Assembly (NCBI GenBank): GCA_022447405.1
Contig: JAKVCE010000081.1
Coordinates: 1-8,234 of the forward strand
DNA length: 8,234 bases
Reading direction: 5' to 3'
Source of the DNA: Planctomycetota bacterium
GTDB lineage: Bacteria > Planctomycetota > UBA1135 > GCA-002686595
Shown one piece after another: positions 1 through 7,475 of this stretch. The first letter of the stretch is position 1; each line of letters opens with the position of its first letter. The notes beneath the pieces were generated by a model that made no database searches, had not been told where the DNA came from, and worked only from the letters and a program-made list of their open reading frames with translations. Both the position numbers and the translations under genes were made by a program.

Positions 1-2015
1 GGATCGAGGGCGCGCGGGTGGTCGACGTCCCCGGGACCTACAGCCTCTCCGCTCGCTCGGCAGACGAGGAGATCGCCATTCGCTCAGTCGCTGGGGTCGG
101 TGGCGAACCCCAGCCCGACCTCGTGATCGTCGTGGTCGACGCCACCCAGCTCTCTCGCAACCTCTACCTCGCGCTGCAAGTCCAGGAACTGGGAGTCCCT
201 GTCGTGCTAGCGGTCACGATGACAGACCTCTGCGAGGGAGAGCCGGTCGACATGCCCGGCCTCTCGCGCGCCTTCGGCGCTCCGGCGGTCGCCATCTCCG
301 GTCTCACGGGCGAAGGCAGCGGTGAGCTGCTCGAGGCGGTCCGTAAAGAGCTCGGGGTTGACGAGGGAGAGCGCCGCTTCCCTTGGGAGCTGTCTGAGGC
401 ATTAGAGGCAGATGTCGCAGCGGTCACCCCCAGCTTGCCCGAGGGCTGGGGCGCGAGCGTAGAGCCACGCTCCACCGCCCTCGCGCTGTGGACCCTCCTC
501 TCTCTAGACGATGAGGACGAGCTCGAAGACATCCCCGCTGCGCTGCGTGAGGCCGCCGGCGGACGGACTGCGGCCCCGGATCGAGACATAGAGCGAGAGG
601 TCATCCTCGCTCGCTATGCACACGTCGACCGCGTGATGACCCAGCTCAAGGTTCACTCCGCTGCACAGCGAGCGCGCACCGAGCGCATCGACTCCGTCCT
701 CCTGCACCCGCTCGCGGGCTTCGCCCTCTTCCTCGGGATGATGACAGTCGTCTTCCAGGCGCTCTTCACCTGGTCAGGGCCCGGCATCGACTTCGTCGAG
801 GGGGCCTTCGGCGGGCTCGCTGCGCTCGTAGAGGGCGCGCTCCCGAGCGGCTTCTTCCGTGACCTCTTGACCGAGGGCGTGATCGGCGGCGTCGGCTCTG
901 TGGTCGTCTTCCTCCCGCAGATCCTCCTCCTCTTCCTCTTCATGGGGATTTTGGAGGACTCCGGATACATGGCGCGAGTCGCCTTCCTCATGGATCGGGT
1001 CATGCGTGCTGCTGGCCTCAACGGTCGCGCCTTTGTCCCGATGATGTCTGGCTTCGCATGCGCCATACCGGCGATCTTGGCCACCCGGACTATGGAGCGC
1101 CACCGGGACCGCTTCTTGACCATGATGGTCGTGCCGCTCATGACCTGCGGCGCCAGGCTCCCCGTCTACACCCTGATCATCGGGGCGCTGTTCCCAGTTG
1201 ATGACTGGCTCGGGCTCCCCACGCAAGGGCTCTTGATGGCTGGGATGTATCTCTTCAGCACGCTCATCGCCCTCGTCGCAGCGGCGGTCCTCTCGAAGAC
1301 GCTCTTCACTGGGCCCAGCGTGCCTCTCCTCCTCGAGCTCCCCCCTTATCGCCGACCGAAGCTCAGCGCAGCGCTCCGGATGATGTGGCAGCGCAGCGCC
1401 CTCTTCCTGAAGGAGGCCAGCGGCGTCATCCTCGCCTGCACCATCGGCCTGTGGCTCATGCTCTCCTTCCCCGCCGAGGCTCCGAACGCACAGGCCTTCG
1501 CCTCGCAGCGCGTTCAGGCTGAGGCGACGCTGAGCGGTGAAGAGCTCGAGACGGCCCTCGTCGACATCGACAACAGAGAGAGCGCAGATCAGCTCCAAGG
1601 CTCCTACGCCGGGAGGCTCGGGAAGGCGATAGAGCCTGTGATCAGGCCGCTCGGTTATGACTGGAAGATCGGGGTCGGGCTCATCGGCGCCTTCGCGGCG
1701 CGAGAGGTCTTCGTCAGCACGATGGGCCTCGTCTATGGCCTCTCAGATGAGGTGGATGAGGAGACGAGTACGCTCCGCGACAAGCTGCTGACGGAGCGTC
1801 ATGAGGACGGTCGCCTCGTCTACACCCCGCTCGTGGGCCTCTCCCTCCTCGTCTTCATAGCGCTCGCTTGCCAGTGCATGAGCACCCTCGCCGCGGTGCG
1901 CCGAGAGACCGGGACGTACCGCTGGCCCCTCTTCATGTTTGCCTACATGACGGCCCTCGCCTGGGGGGCGAGCTTCGTCGTCTACCAAGGCGGGCTGCTC
2001 TTAGGCTTCAGCTGA
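1..2015 (+). CDS. feoB: Ferrous iron transport protein B (FeoB), 5'-truncated by the window edge
   Basis: FeoB is an inner-membrane Fe(II) transporter with an N-terminal GTPase domain. The reading frame is open from base 3 (I-E-G-A-R-V-V-D-V-P-G), so the gene starts upstream. The P-loop (G1) is missing and the first visible motif is G3, DVPGTYSL. G4 appears as TMTD about 65 residues later, where FeoB normally has NxxD. G5 is near SGLTGEG. A spacer and helical region follows, then the membrane part from about base 705 (HPLAGFALFLG). Two Gate cores are recognisable: SGFACAIPAILATRTME, matching the family GFGCNVPAI motif, and PLMTCGARLPVY. The second half is at AAREVFVSTMG and ACQCMSTLAA. About 670 residues are visible, so the missing part is probably only tens of residues. 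It converges with the dsbD-like gene with 5 nt between stops, and no terminator hairpin with a T-run is visible there. Identification is very secure; whether a feoA lies upstream cannot be seen. Confidence 0.96.
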   Translation, partial: IEGARVVDVPGTYSLSARSADEEIAIRSVAGVGGEPQPDLVIVVVDATQLSRNLYLALQVQELGVPVVLAVTMTDLCEGEPVDMPGLSRAFGAPAVAISGLTGEGSGELLEAVRKELGVDEGERRFPWELSEALEADVAAVTPSLPEGWGASVEPRSTALALWTLLSLDDEDELEDIPAALREAAGGRTAAPDRDIEREVILARYAHVDRVMTQLKVHSAAQRARTERIDSVLLHPLAGFALFLGMMTVVFQALFTWSGPGIDFVEGAFGGLAALVEGALPSGFFRDLLTEGVIGGVGSVVVFLPQILLLFLFMGILEDSGYMARVAFLMDRVMRAAGLNGRAFVPMMSGFACAIPAILATRTMERHRDRFLTMMVVPLMTCGARLPVYTLIIGALFPVDDWLGLPTQGLLMAGMYLFSTLIALVAAAVLSKTLFTGPSVPLLLELPPYRRPKLSAALRMMWQRSALFLKEASGVILACTIGLWLMLSFPAEAPNAQAFASQRVQAEATLSGEELETALVDIDNRESADQLQGSYAGRLGKAIEPVIRPLGYDWKIGVGLIGAFAAREVFVSTMGLVYGLSDEVDEETSTLRDKLLTERHEDGRLVYTPLVGLSLLVFIALACQCMSTLAAVRRETGTYRWPLFMFAYMTALAWGASFVVYQGGLLLGFS

Positions 2016-2020
2016 GCCGG

Positions 2021-3886
2021 CTACTCGCCGCGCGCAGCGGCCCAGCCAGCTTCAAGGAAGTCGATGAAGGGCTGGTTGTCTCCGAGCGTCGCACCGTCGA
2101 GTCTCCCGTGCACTTCGCCGCTCATGGGGTCAAGGAGGAGGTAGATGGGCTGCGCCACAGAGCTCGTCATCTCGAGCTGCAGGGCGCGGTTGGCCTCGCC
2201 TTGCTCCTCGTGATCCGTGTGGATGCGCGCTTCGATGAACTTGCTGTCTAGGACCTCGGCGACCGCCGGGTCAGGGAAGACGTTCTCTTCCATGAGGCGA
2301 CAGTTCACTCATGTGAACCCGGTGAAGTTCACCAGGACGAGCTTCTCTTCCTCGGACGCGCGCTCCAAGGCGCCCGCGTAGTCGTCCTTGAAGACGGTGT
2401 GGTCCGCGCCGCCCACTGGCGGAATGATCGCGGTCATGATTTTGTCGAGCGGGTTTCCCGTTAGGCCGTAGCCCGAGTATCCGGCGAGCCCGAGCACGAG
2501 CACACCAGAGAGGGCCTGTTTGGCCCCAAAGGCGCCGCCGTCCCCTCTCGGCATCGCGCCGCGGATGAGGTAGATCCCTGCGGCTGCGAAGATCACCGCC
2601 CAGAGCAGCAGGAAGAGGTCGCGTCCGAGGAAGACGGGCGCTCCGCCCCCTAGGCTGACATCCGCGTTCGAGAAAAACTTGAGGGAGGCCGCGACCTCGA
2701 CGAAGCCCAAGAAGACCTTGAGCGTGTCCATCCACGCTCCGGCTTGTGGGATGGACTGCATCTTTCCTGGGAGCAGGGAGAGCAGCACGAACGGTGTCGC
2801 CATCGTCAGTCCGAAGACCCCCATGCCGATGACCGTCCGCCACACGTCGGCGTCTCCGCCGGAACCTGACGACGCAAGGAGCGTCCCAACGAAGGGGGCT
2901 GTGCACGTGAATGAGGTGATCACAAGGGTCGCGCCCATCAGGAAGACCCCCGCGTACCCGCCCTTCATGGAGGCTTTGCTCGCCATCTCCATCATGGACT
3001 GCGGGGGCGTCAAGTTGACGAAGCCGAAGAGCACGAAGGCGAAGAAGAGAAAGAGGATGCCGATGACAAGGTTCGTCACGGGGTGCGCCGCGAAGAGGAT
3101 GATCACCGGCCCCACCAACAAGCCGATCAAGACAAAGATCAGGATGATCCCCGCGCCATAGGTGAGCGAAAGCGGCAAGACCTTCCCGTCTCTAGCCGTC
3201 GCCTGCTTCGTGAAGAAGCTGATCGTGATCGGGATCATCGGATAGGTGCAGGGCATGAGCAGGGCGAAGATCCCCCCGCCGATCGCGAGGAGGATGAGGC
3301 CCAAGAGGCCTTCGTCTGTCCCGCCGCCTTCATGCCCTTCCCCTTCGCCGCCTTCATCGGAACCCTGGAGCTCCGTCGCGACCTCGACCGCCGCCTCCTC
3401 GCTCGGGAAGTACTCATCCTTCCCGGTCCGCGCTGAGGCCTCGAAGTCGAAGGGGATGCAGACGCCGCCGTCTTCGCAGACGAGGCCCTCGACCTTGGCG
3501 CTGACCGCCATCGGGTCCGCGCCATCGACGACAGGGGCGGAGGCCTTGAGCAGCACCTTCCCATAGTGAACGTAGGCCCAGGTGCCGAGCGCGGGCTCGT
3601 CGTGGCGCTCGGGCTCAGGGAACTGCAGCTCGCTGAAGCTGAGACCGCCGCCAGAGAGCTCAACGACGGTGGGCTTGCCGACCGCGTCCGGCGGGCCCAT
3701 GTCGCTCTTGGTCGGTCCGTGATAGATGTGCCAGCTCGTCTGAACGCGCACCTCGACGACCGCATGGACTGTGTCGCCTATCTGCTTCGTGTAGAGCTTC
3801 CCGCGGACGGGGTCCTGAGCGAACCCAGCGAGGCTGAGGAGGGCTAGCGCCAGGGTCGCGCTGAGGAGTCTGTGGATCTTCTTCAT
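2021..3886 (-). CDS. dsbD: DsbD-like transmembrane thiol:disulfide reductase, selenoprotein with UGA-encoded Sec at residue 526
   Basis: DsbD proteins carry electrons from cytosolic thioredoxin across the inner membrane to periplasmic thiol acceptors. Read through one UGA (2309-2311), the frame encodes 621 residues, a normal length for the family. Residues 1-23 are a signal peptide (MKKIHRLL, hydrophobic core, AFA). Residues ~25-160 match the N-terminal periplasmic domain, with the DsbD-like cysteine pair C137/C143 in CEDGGVC. An acidic glycine-rich linker (~175-193) follows. The membrane domain (~194-475) has its two core cysteines, MPCTYPMIPI (C213) and SFTCTAPF (C328). The C-terminal thioredoxin domain starts near 495 and reads KLVLVNFTGFT-U-VNCRLMEENVF. 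Homologues have TCVNCR here, so Sec replaces the first Cys of CxxC and C529 is kept. QPIYLLLD is the cis-proline region. The ATG at 3884-3886 has GGAG 6 nt upstream. If UGA were a real stop, the protein would end just before its catalytic centre. A nonsense mutation or base-call error is the alternative, but the SECIS-like hairpin argues against it. Confidence 0.88.
2262..2304 (-). promoter_or_regulatory. Candidate bacterial SECIS element (Sec insertion hairpin)
   Basis: Inside the coding sequence just 3' of the UGA, the mRNA folds into one extended stem-loop. The top stem is GGAAGA (2286-2291) with UCUUCC (2275-2280), a perfect 6 bp. The loop is GAACG (2281-2285), with G first. Below the top stem come a 1x1 U/C mismatch, 3 bp (UCA with UGA), a 2x2 C/C internal loop, and 7 bp (ACUGUCG with CGGCGGU, including two G-U wobbles). 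From the UGA to the loop is 23 nt. Known bacterial SECIS elements bind SelB and have a short loop with a G among its first bases, roughly 16-37 nt after the UGA, and this one fits. The pairing was worked out by eye, without a folding energy. Confidence 0.75.
2309..2311 (-). other. In-frame UGA, predicted selenocysteine codon
   Basis: The plus strand reads tca, which is UGA in the minus-strand mRNA. Codons before it give V-N-F-T-G-F-T and codons after it give V-N-C-R-L-M-E, with no frame change. It falls exactly on the nucleophilic Cys of the thioredoxin CxxC, the position most often occupied by Sec in redox selenoproteins. It is the only stop inside an otherwise continuous domain. No other UGA in the window lies inside a conserved motif. 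Confidence 0.85.
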
Positions 3887-4141
3887 GTGGAGCTCCAGCG
3901 AGCAGGAGGATACCGAGGACCTCTCATTCTGACATGGGGCCCCCTTTCGCCTTCGGCTAGCTACGGCCCTACGTGCAGGGTGTGAACGAAAACTCCGCTC
4001 CTCATCTCCCTCCGTGGGACTGGGGGCCCTGCCAGGGGAGGGACGCGGCCTCAGTCTTTGTGGCGCCGGGGGCCTACAGTTCCCCCTCTCAGCCGATGTT
4101 TACGCGGTCAAGACACCGCCCCAGAGGCCCCTGCGACCCCC
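3887..4141. other. Divergent intergenic region between the selenoprotein gene and the Tat-exported protein gene
   Basis: This 255-bp stretch lies between two divergent genes and must hold both promoters unless transcription enters from elsewhere. It contains a GGGGCCCC palindrome near 3936 and several other G/C runs. On the minus strand TTCACA stands 17 nt before TAGCTA, a weak promoter-like pair. No good -35/-10 pair was found on the plus strand. Short open frames across it lack any family resemblance. No repeat or RNA gene was recognised. Confidence 0.5.
3893..3896 (-). promoter_or_regulatory. Shine-Dalgarno site of the dsbD-like selenoprotein gene
   Basis: The mRNA has GGAG 6 nt before the ATG at 3884-3886. 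The peptide that follows is a clean signal sequence (MKKIHRLL), which supports this start. Confidence 0.6.
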
Positions 4142-4702
4142 ATGACCCTCTCAAGACGCGACCTCTTCTCCCAATCCGCAGCCTTCGCCGCCGTCGCCAG
4201 CGCGGCCGCCGTCGCGAACGCCCAAGGGGTCGAGGACCCCGAGACCCCGCTCACCAAAGAGGAGGAGGTCCTCGCCAAGCTCCAGGGCGCGTGGGTGCTC
4301 CGCGAGCTCGACTCCCCTGACTTCCCTAGGCAGCGCCGACAAGAGCGCGCGTTCATGGTGGTCGGCGGCACCTTCCTCGCGATCGACATCAAGCTCGCCT
4401 GGGACGCACAAGAAGGAGACGAGTGGGTCGACGGGTTCTTCCAGTCCGGAGTCTCTCGCATCTGGATCGAGCGCTCTAACACCCTCATCGCGCGAGCGCT
4501 CATCGGCGTCATGACCAATGAGGACTACGAGATCGAGATCGAGCCCCCCGGGACAGAGCGCCGCTACTCAGTCCGCTTCCAAGAGGACGACGAGCTCGTC
4601 CTCAACATGGACGACGGGCCCAGGCTCGCCTTCAAGCGGCTCCAAAACAGCGGCGCTACGCGTCGCGCGTCGAGCCAAGACCTAGACCCGCTGCCGCGCT
4701 GA
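4142..4702 (+). CDS. Small Tat-exported protein, possibly of the planctomycete TIGR03067 type; function unknown
   Basis: The product has 186 residues. It opens with a twin-arginine signal peptide: SRRDLF at residues 4-9, an alanine-rich hydrophobic stretch, and a likely cleavage after A-N-A at residue 27. The mature part starts with an acidic segment and then KLQGAWVL, which resembles the LQGTW opening of TIGR03067-type domains common in Planctomycetes. The rest alternates short hydrophobic and charged strands and ends in LVLNMDDGPRLAFKRLQ, consistent with a small beta-barrel-like fold. There are no cysteines and no obvious catalytic motif. ATG 4142 was chosen because the Tat peptide begins there. 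The frame is open back to a TTG at 4058, but those extra residues would precede the signal peptide. The ribosome site is weak (AGAGG, 14 nt upstream). Family assignment is tentative, export is likely, and no function is proposed. Confidence 0.75.
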   Translation: MTLSRRDLFSQSAAFAAVASAAAVANAQGVEDPETPLTKEEEVLAKLQGAWVLRELDSPDFPRQRRQERAFMVVGGTFLAIDIKLAWDAQEGDEWVDGFFQSGVSRIWIERSNTLIARALIGVMTNEDYEIEIEPPGTERRYSVRFQEDDELVLNMDDGPRLAFKRLQNSGATRRASSQDLDPLPR

Positions 4703-4732
4703 AGGCCCAAAGGTTTCGTCTAGAGACAAGAG

Positions 4733-4766
4733 AGGCCCGCGCCCCTATGGGGCACGGGCCTTTTTC
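4733..4766 (+). terminator. Rho-independent terminator after the Tat-exported protein gene
   Basis: AGGCCCG (4733-4739) pairs with CGGGCCT (4755-4761). After one C/A mismatch, GCCCC (4741-4745) pairs with GGGGC (4749-4753), closing a TAT loop. A run of five T follows at 4761-4765. It lies 30 nt past the plus-strand stop and 25 nt past the nrdJ stop on the other strand. The minus-strand tail after the hairpin is only CTCTTGTCT, so it may stop nrdJ transcripts less efficiently. Confidence 0.9.
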
Positions 4767-4790
4767 TTCAGGTGCGCCGAGCGCGCCTGC

Positions 4791-7295
4791 TTAGCACTGG
4801 CTGAAGCCGCAGCTATAGCACTTCACGCAGCCTTCTTCGAAGGCGAGCTTCGCGCTGCATGACGGGCACTTGATCTTGTAGTTGGCGACGTTGCGCGGCG
4901 CTTCGCTCGCGCCACCGCCCCCAGTCTGCGTTCCGCCCCCAGTCTTCGCCGTCGTCGTCGCGTCACCGGTCCAGTCCATAGCGCCTTGGTGGCCGACGCT
5001 CGCCCTGGAGTCGATGTACTTCTGCAGGGCGCAGGCGAGGCCGTCAGCGAGGGACATGATCCGGCCGTCCTTGGTCGGCACGGAGAGGCTGGAGCCGATC
5101 CCGTTGAGCTGGTCCATGGCCATCTCAAGGCTGCCGTTCGAGCGGAGCCAGAGGGAGAGCATCCTGCAGATGGCCTCGAGGTCCGAGTTCGCGACGTCAC
5201 CGCCCTTACCGAGCTGAGCGAACACCTCGCGAGGCGAGCCGTTCGAGGGGTCGAAGGAGACCTGAACGTGCATGTTCCCGAAGGGGGTGCTCTGCCGGAT
5301 GCGGACGCTGGGCATGATCTCCGGGAGCTTCTCAGGAGAGAGCTCCGGCATTCCGGACGCCGTCATCTCGGTCGCGAGCTCCGGAGTCGTGGTCGTCTCC
5401 GTTTCGGTCTCGGTCTCCTTGCCGGAGTCCTTCAAGGCCATGGGCTGCATCTCTCTGCAGCCGTCCCTGTAGACGGTGACGCCCTTCACGCCCTCCTCGA
5501 TCGCCATCTCATAGATCTCCCTCACGTCCGCGGGGGTCGCGTCGTTCGGGAAGTTGATGGTCTTGGAGATCGAGGCATCACAGTGGCGCTGGAAGGCCGC
5601 CTGCATCTTCATGTGCCAGTAAGGCGTGATGTCGTGCGCCGTGACGAAGACGCTCTTCATCTCGTCAGGGATGTTGTCCATGTACTGGATCGTGCCCTGC
5701 TCGATGATGCCGTCGACGGTCTCGTCGTTGAAGCAACCGGCCTCCTTGGCCTGCTCTTCGAAGACGTAGTTCACCTCGCGCATGATCGTCGGCTTGCCCT
5801 CGGTGTCCTTCATGACCTGACGGTTGAAGGCCAGGCTGAACATGGGCTCGATGCCGCCAGAGCAGTTCGCGATGATCGAGATCGTGCCGGTGGGCGCGAC
5901 CGTCGTCGTGTACGAGTTGCGCATCTTGCGGCCCTTGGTCTCCCACTCGGAGCCTTCCCAGGCGGGGAAGCAGCCGCGCTCTTCAGCGAGCATCTCTGAG
6001 GCGAGGTGTGACTCGTCGTCGAGGACTTTCATGACCTCTTCGCCGAACGCTGTGCCTTCCGGCGTGTTGTAGCCGATGCCCATCTTGTAGAGCGCGTCCG
6101 CGAAGCCCATGACGCCCAGTCCGATGCGGCGGGTCGTCTTCGACATGTTGTCGATCTGGGGCAGCGGGTAGCGGTTGACCTCGATGACGTTGTCGAGGAA
6201 GCGAGTCGTCGAGTGAATGATCGACTTGTAGCCCGCCCAATTGAAGGTCGCATCAGCGCCCTCGCCTTCGACGAGGTTTCCGAGGTTCACGGAGCCGAGG
6301 TTGCAGGAGTCCCAGGCGTGCAGGGGCTGCTCGCCGCAGGGGTTCGTGGCCTCGATGGTGCCGACGTTCTTGATCGGGTTCTGCTGGTTGATGCGATCGA
6401 TGAAGATCACGCCGGGCTCACCGGAGCTGTGGGCGTGCTCAATGATCATGTCCCAGAGCTCTCCGACCCTCCAGTACTCACCCTCTGTGCCCTCTTTGGC
6501 GAGCTGAGTCCACTCTCCGGAGCGGGGGTTTTGCACCTCGTGGATGCCCTCAGGGTTGTTCTTGAGGTCGTCGAGGAACTTGTCCGTGACAGCGACGGAG
6601 ATGTTGTAGTTCGTCAGGCGCGAGCGGTCGTCCTTGAAGGTGATGAAGGTGTGAATGTCGGGGTGGTCGACGCGCATCATGCCCATGTTCGCGCCGCGGC
6701 GGAACGCGCCCTGCTGGATCGCGTCGGTCGCCTTCGAGAACACCTGAATGAAAGACATCGGGCCTTCCGTCGTTCCGCCTGAGGAGGCGACGAGGTCGCC
6801 CTTCGGGCGGAGTCGGCTGAAGCTGAAGCCTGTCCCGCCTCCAGCTTTTTGAATCAGCGCGGTCGCCTTGATCGCTTCGAAGATCCCCTCGATGGAGTCT
6901 TCCACCGGCAAGACAAAGCAAGCAGAGAGCATCCCCATCTCACGGCCAGCGTTCATGAGGCACGGGCTGTTCGGCATGAACATCCTGGTGGCCATGAGGT
7001 CATAGAACTCTGTCGCGACCGCCATGGCGCGCTCATAGTTCCCCGGTGCGTACGCGAGCTCAGCCTTCGCCACGTGACTCGCCACGCGCCAGAAGAGCTG
7101 CGCGGGAGTCTCAATGACTTCACCGGTGTCCGGGTCCTTCTTCAGGTACCTGCGTTCTAGAACCGTGACCGCGTTCTCTGTCAGGTCAGGGGTCCGACAG
7201 CTCATCGGCGGGTCGACGTGGTTGAGCTGGTGCTGCGGATCAGTGGGCTGGGTGGTGGCCTCGGTGGCCGGAGTCATCGACGCGGTCGGTTTCAC
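4791..7295 (-). CDS. nrdJ: Adenosylcobalamin-dependent (class II) ribonucleotide reductase, NrdJ
   Basis: NrdJ reduces ribonucleotides to deoxyribonucleotides in the cytosol, using coenzyme B12 as radical source and needing no oxygen. Numbered from GTG 7295, the protein has 834 residues. The N-terminal redox Cys is C126 in SACFVLPV. KAGGGTGFSF is at ~150. The active-site loop NPCGEQPLHAWDSCNLGSVNL carries N318, thiyl C320 and E322, with redox partner C331. APTGTIS (467-473) is the substrate phosphate loop. A Glu/Thr repeat linker (~627-637) leads to a C-terminal module resembling the family's TSCPD-type region. A zinc-ribbon-like tail has CPSC (810/813), CVKCYSC (823/826/829) and a final C834. 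GTG is preferred because AGAGG lies 11 nt upstream; ATG 7277 and ATG 7205 lack a Shine-Dalgarno site. The frame stays open back to about 7535, but that part is low-similarity and overlaps a promoter candidate. No second RNR class is seen here. Confidence 0.95.
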   Translation of the reverse strand: MKPTASMTPATEATTQPTDPQHQLNHVDPPMSCRTPDLTENAVTVLERRYLKKDPDTGEVIETPAQLFWRVASHVAKAELAYAPGNYERAMAVATEFYDLMATRMFMPNSPCLMNAGREMGMLSACFVLPVEDSIEGIFEAIKATALIQKAGGGTGFSFSRLRPKGDLVASSGGTTEGPMSFIQVFSKATDAIQQGAFRRGANMGMMRVDHPDIHTFITFKDDRSRLTNYNISVAVTDKFLDDLKNNPEGIHEVQNPRSGEWTQLAKEGTEGEYWRVGELWDMIIEHAHSSGEPGVIFIDRINQQNPIKNVGTIEATNPCGEQPLHAWDSCNLGSVNLGNLVEGEGADATFNWAGYKSIIHSTTRFLDNVIEVNRYPLPQIDNMSKTTRRIGLGVMGFADALYKMGIGYNTPEGTAFGEEVMKVLDDESHLASEMLAEERGCFPAWEGSEWETKGRKMRNSYTTTVAPTGTISIIANCSGGIEPMFSLAFNRQVMKDTEGKPTIMREVNYVFEEQAKEAGCFNDETVDGIIEQGTIQYMDNIPDEMKSVFVTAHDITPYWHMKMQAAFQRHCDASISKTINFPNDATPADVREIYEMAIEEGVKGVTVYRDGCREMQPMALKDSGKETETETETTTTPELATEMTASGMPELSPEKLPEIMPSVRIRQSTPFGNMHVQVSFDPSNGSPREVFAQLGKGGDVANSDLEAICRMLSLWLRSNGSLEMAMDQLNGIGSSLSVPTKDGRIMSLADGLACALQKYIDSRASVGHQGAMDWTGDATTTAKTGGGTQTGGGGASEAPRNVANYKIKCPSCSAKLAFEEGCVKCYSCGFSQC

Positions 7296-7311
7296 AGTCA
7301 GTCTTTCCTCT
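7293..7311 (-). promoter_or_regulatory. Ribosome binding site and GTG start of nrdJ
   Basis: The mRNA has AGAGGAAAG ending 8 nt before GTG (7293-7295). This decides the start over ATG 7277 and ATG 7205, neither of which has a purine-rich site at proper spacing. The AGAGG (7307-7311) is also complementary to CCUCU at 7326-7330, so it could be masked in a small hairpin. Confidence 0.5.
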
Positions 7312-7367
7312 GTAGCGGGGGGATGAGAGGTGGGCGGGGACGAATGGGGTGGGTCTCTAGTCAAGTT

Positions 7368-7389
7368 CGGCCCACCGAGGGGCGGGCCG
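7368..7389 (-). promoter_or_regulatory. Strong hairpin in the nrdJ leader
   Basis: In minus-strand RNA CGGCCCGCC (7381-7389) pairs with GGUGGGCCG (7368-7376) over 9 bp, including one G-U wobble, closing the loop CCUC. On the plus strand the wobble becomes an A/C mismatch, so the helix is better as minus-strand RNA. No U-run follows it in that direction, so it is not a terminator. GGUGGG (7371-7376) can alternatively pair with CCCACC downstream (7348-7353), which would break this hairpin. Confidence 0.45.
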
Positions 7390-7408
7390 TTTTCGCTCCG
7401 GGTTTGTG

Positions 7409-7431
7409 GCGCGTCGCGCGGTCGGACGCGC
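7409..7431. repeat. GC-rich inverted repeat near the proposed nrdJ transcript 5' end
   Basis: GCGCGTC (7409-7415) and GACGCGC (7425-7431) are exact reverse complements with a 9-nt spacer. In the proposed nrdJ transcript this hairpin would begin about 10 nt from the 5' end, where it could stabilise the RNA or bind a protein as DNA. No function is established. Confidence 0.45.
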
Positions 7432-7446
7432 GCCGAAGTAGGACCA

Positions 7447-7475
7447 AATCTAGCCACTTCGAGGGCCGTTGTCAT
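7447..7475 (-). promoter_or_regulatory. Candidate sigma70-type promoter for nrdJ
   Basis: On the minus strand ATGACA (7470-7475, 5 of 6 to TTGACA) is followed by exactly 17 nt and then TAGATT (7447-7452, 4 of 6 to TATAAT). Transcription would start near 7440, giving a leader of about 145 nt before the GTG start. It is the best promoter match in the gap, found by eye. Confidence 0.45.

Noticed and set aside
774..1598. Long open frames antisense to feoB, and similar frames antisense to nrdJ (for example 4986-5999)
   Set aside because: They are charged, low-complexity translations typical of GC-rich shadow frames and lie opposite strongly conserved genes.
2016..2020. Terminator between the convergent feoB and dsbD-like genes
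   Set aside because: Only 5 nt separate the stops. A TCAGCTGA palindrome overlaps the feoB stop, but there is no T-run or strong stem.
2021..2308. A separate 95-codon gene starting at GTG 2306-2308
   Set aside because: It begins in the middle of the thioredoxin active site (VNCR), has no ribosome site of its own, and continues the upstream frame exactly. It is the C-terminal part of the selenoprotein.
2309..2311. The UGA as a pseudogene-making nonsense mutation
   Set aside because: The frame is intact on both sides, the stop is UGA rather than UAA or UAG, it hits precisely the redox Cys position, and a SECIS-like hairpin follows. A base-call error cannot be fully excluded from one sequence.
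3946..3993. Minus-strand promoter TTCACA-17-TAGCTA for the selenoprotein gene
   Set aside because: The -35 is reasonable but the -10 matches TATAAT poorly, so it was not listed as a separate feature.
7368..7394. Plus-strand intrinsic terminator (hairpin followed by TTTT)
   Set aside because: No plus-strand gene lies upstream of it, and the helix carries an A/C mismatch in that direction. It reads better as minus-strand leader structure.
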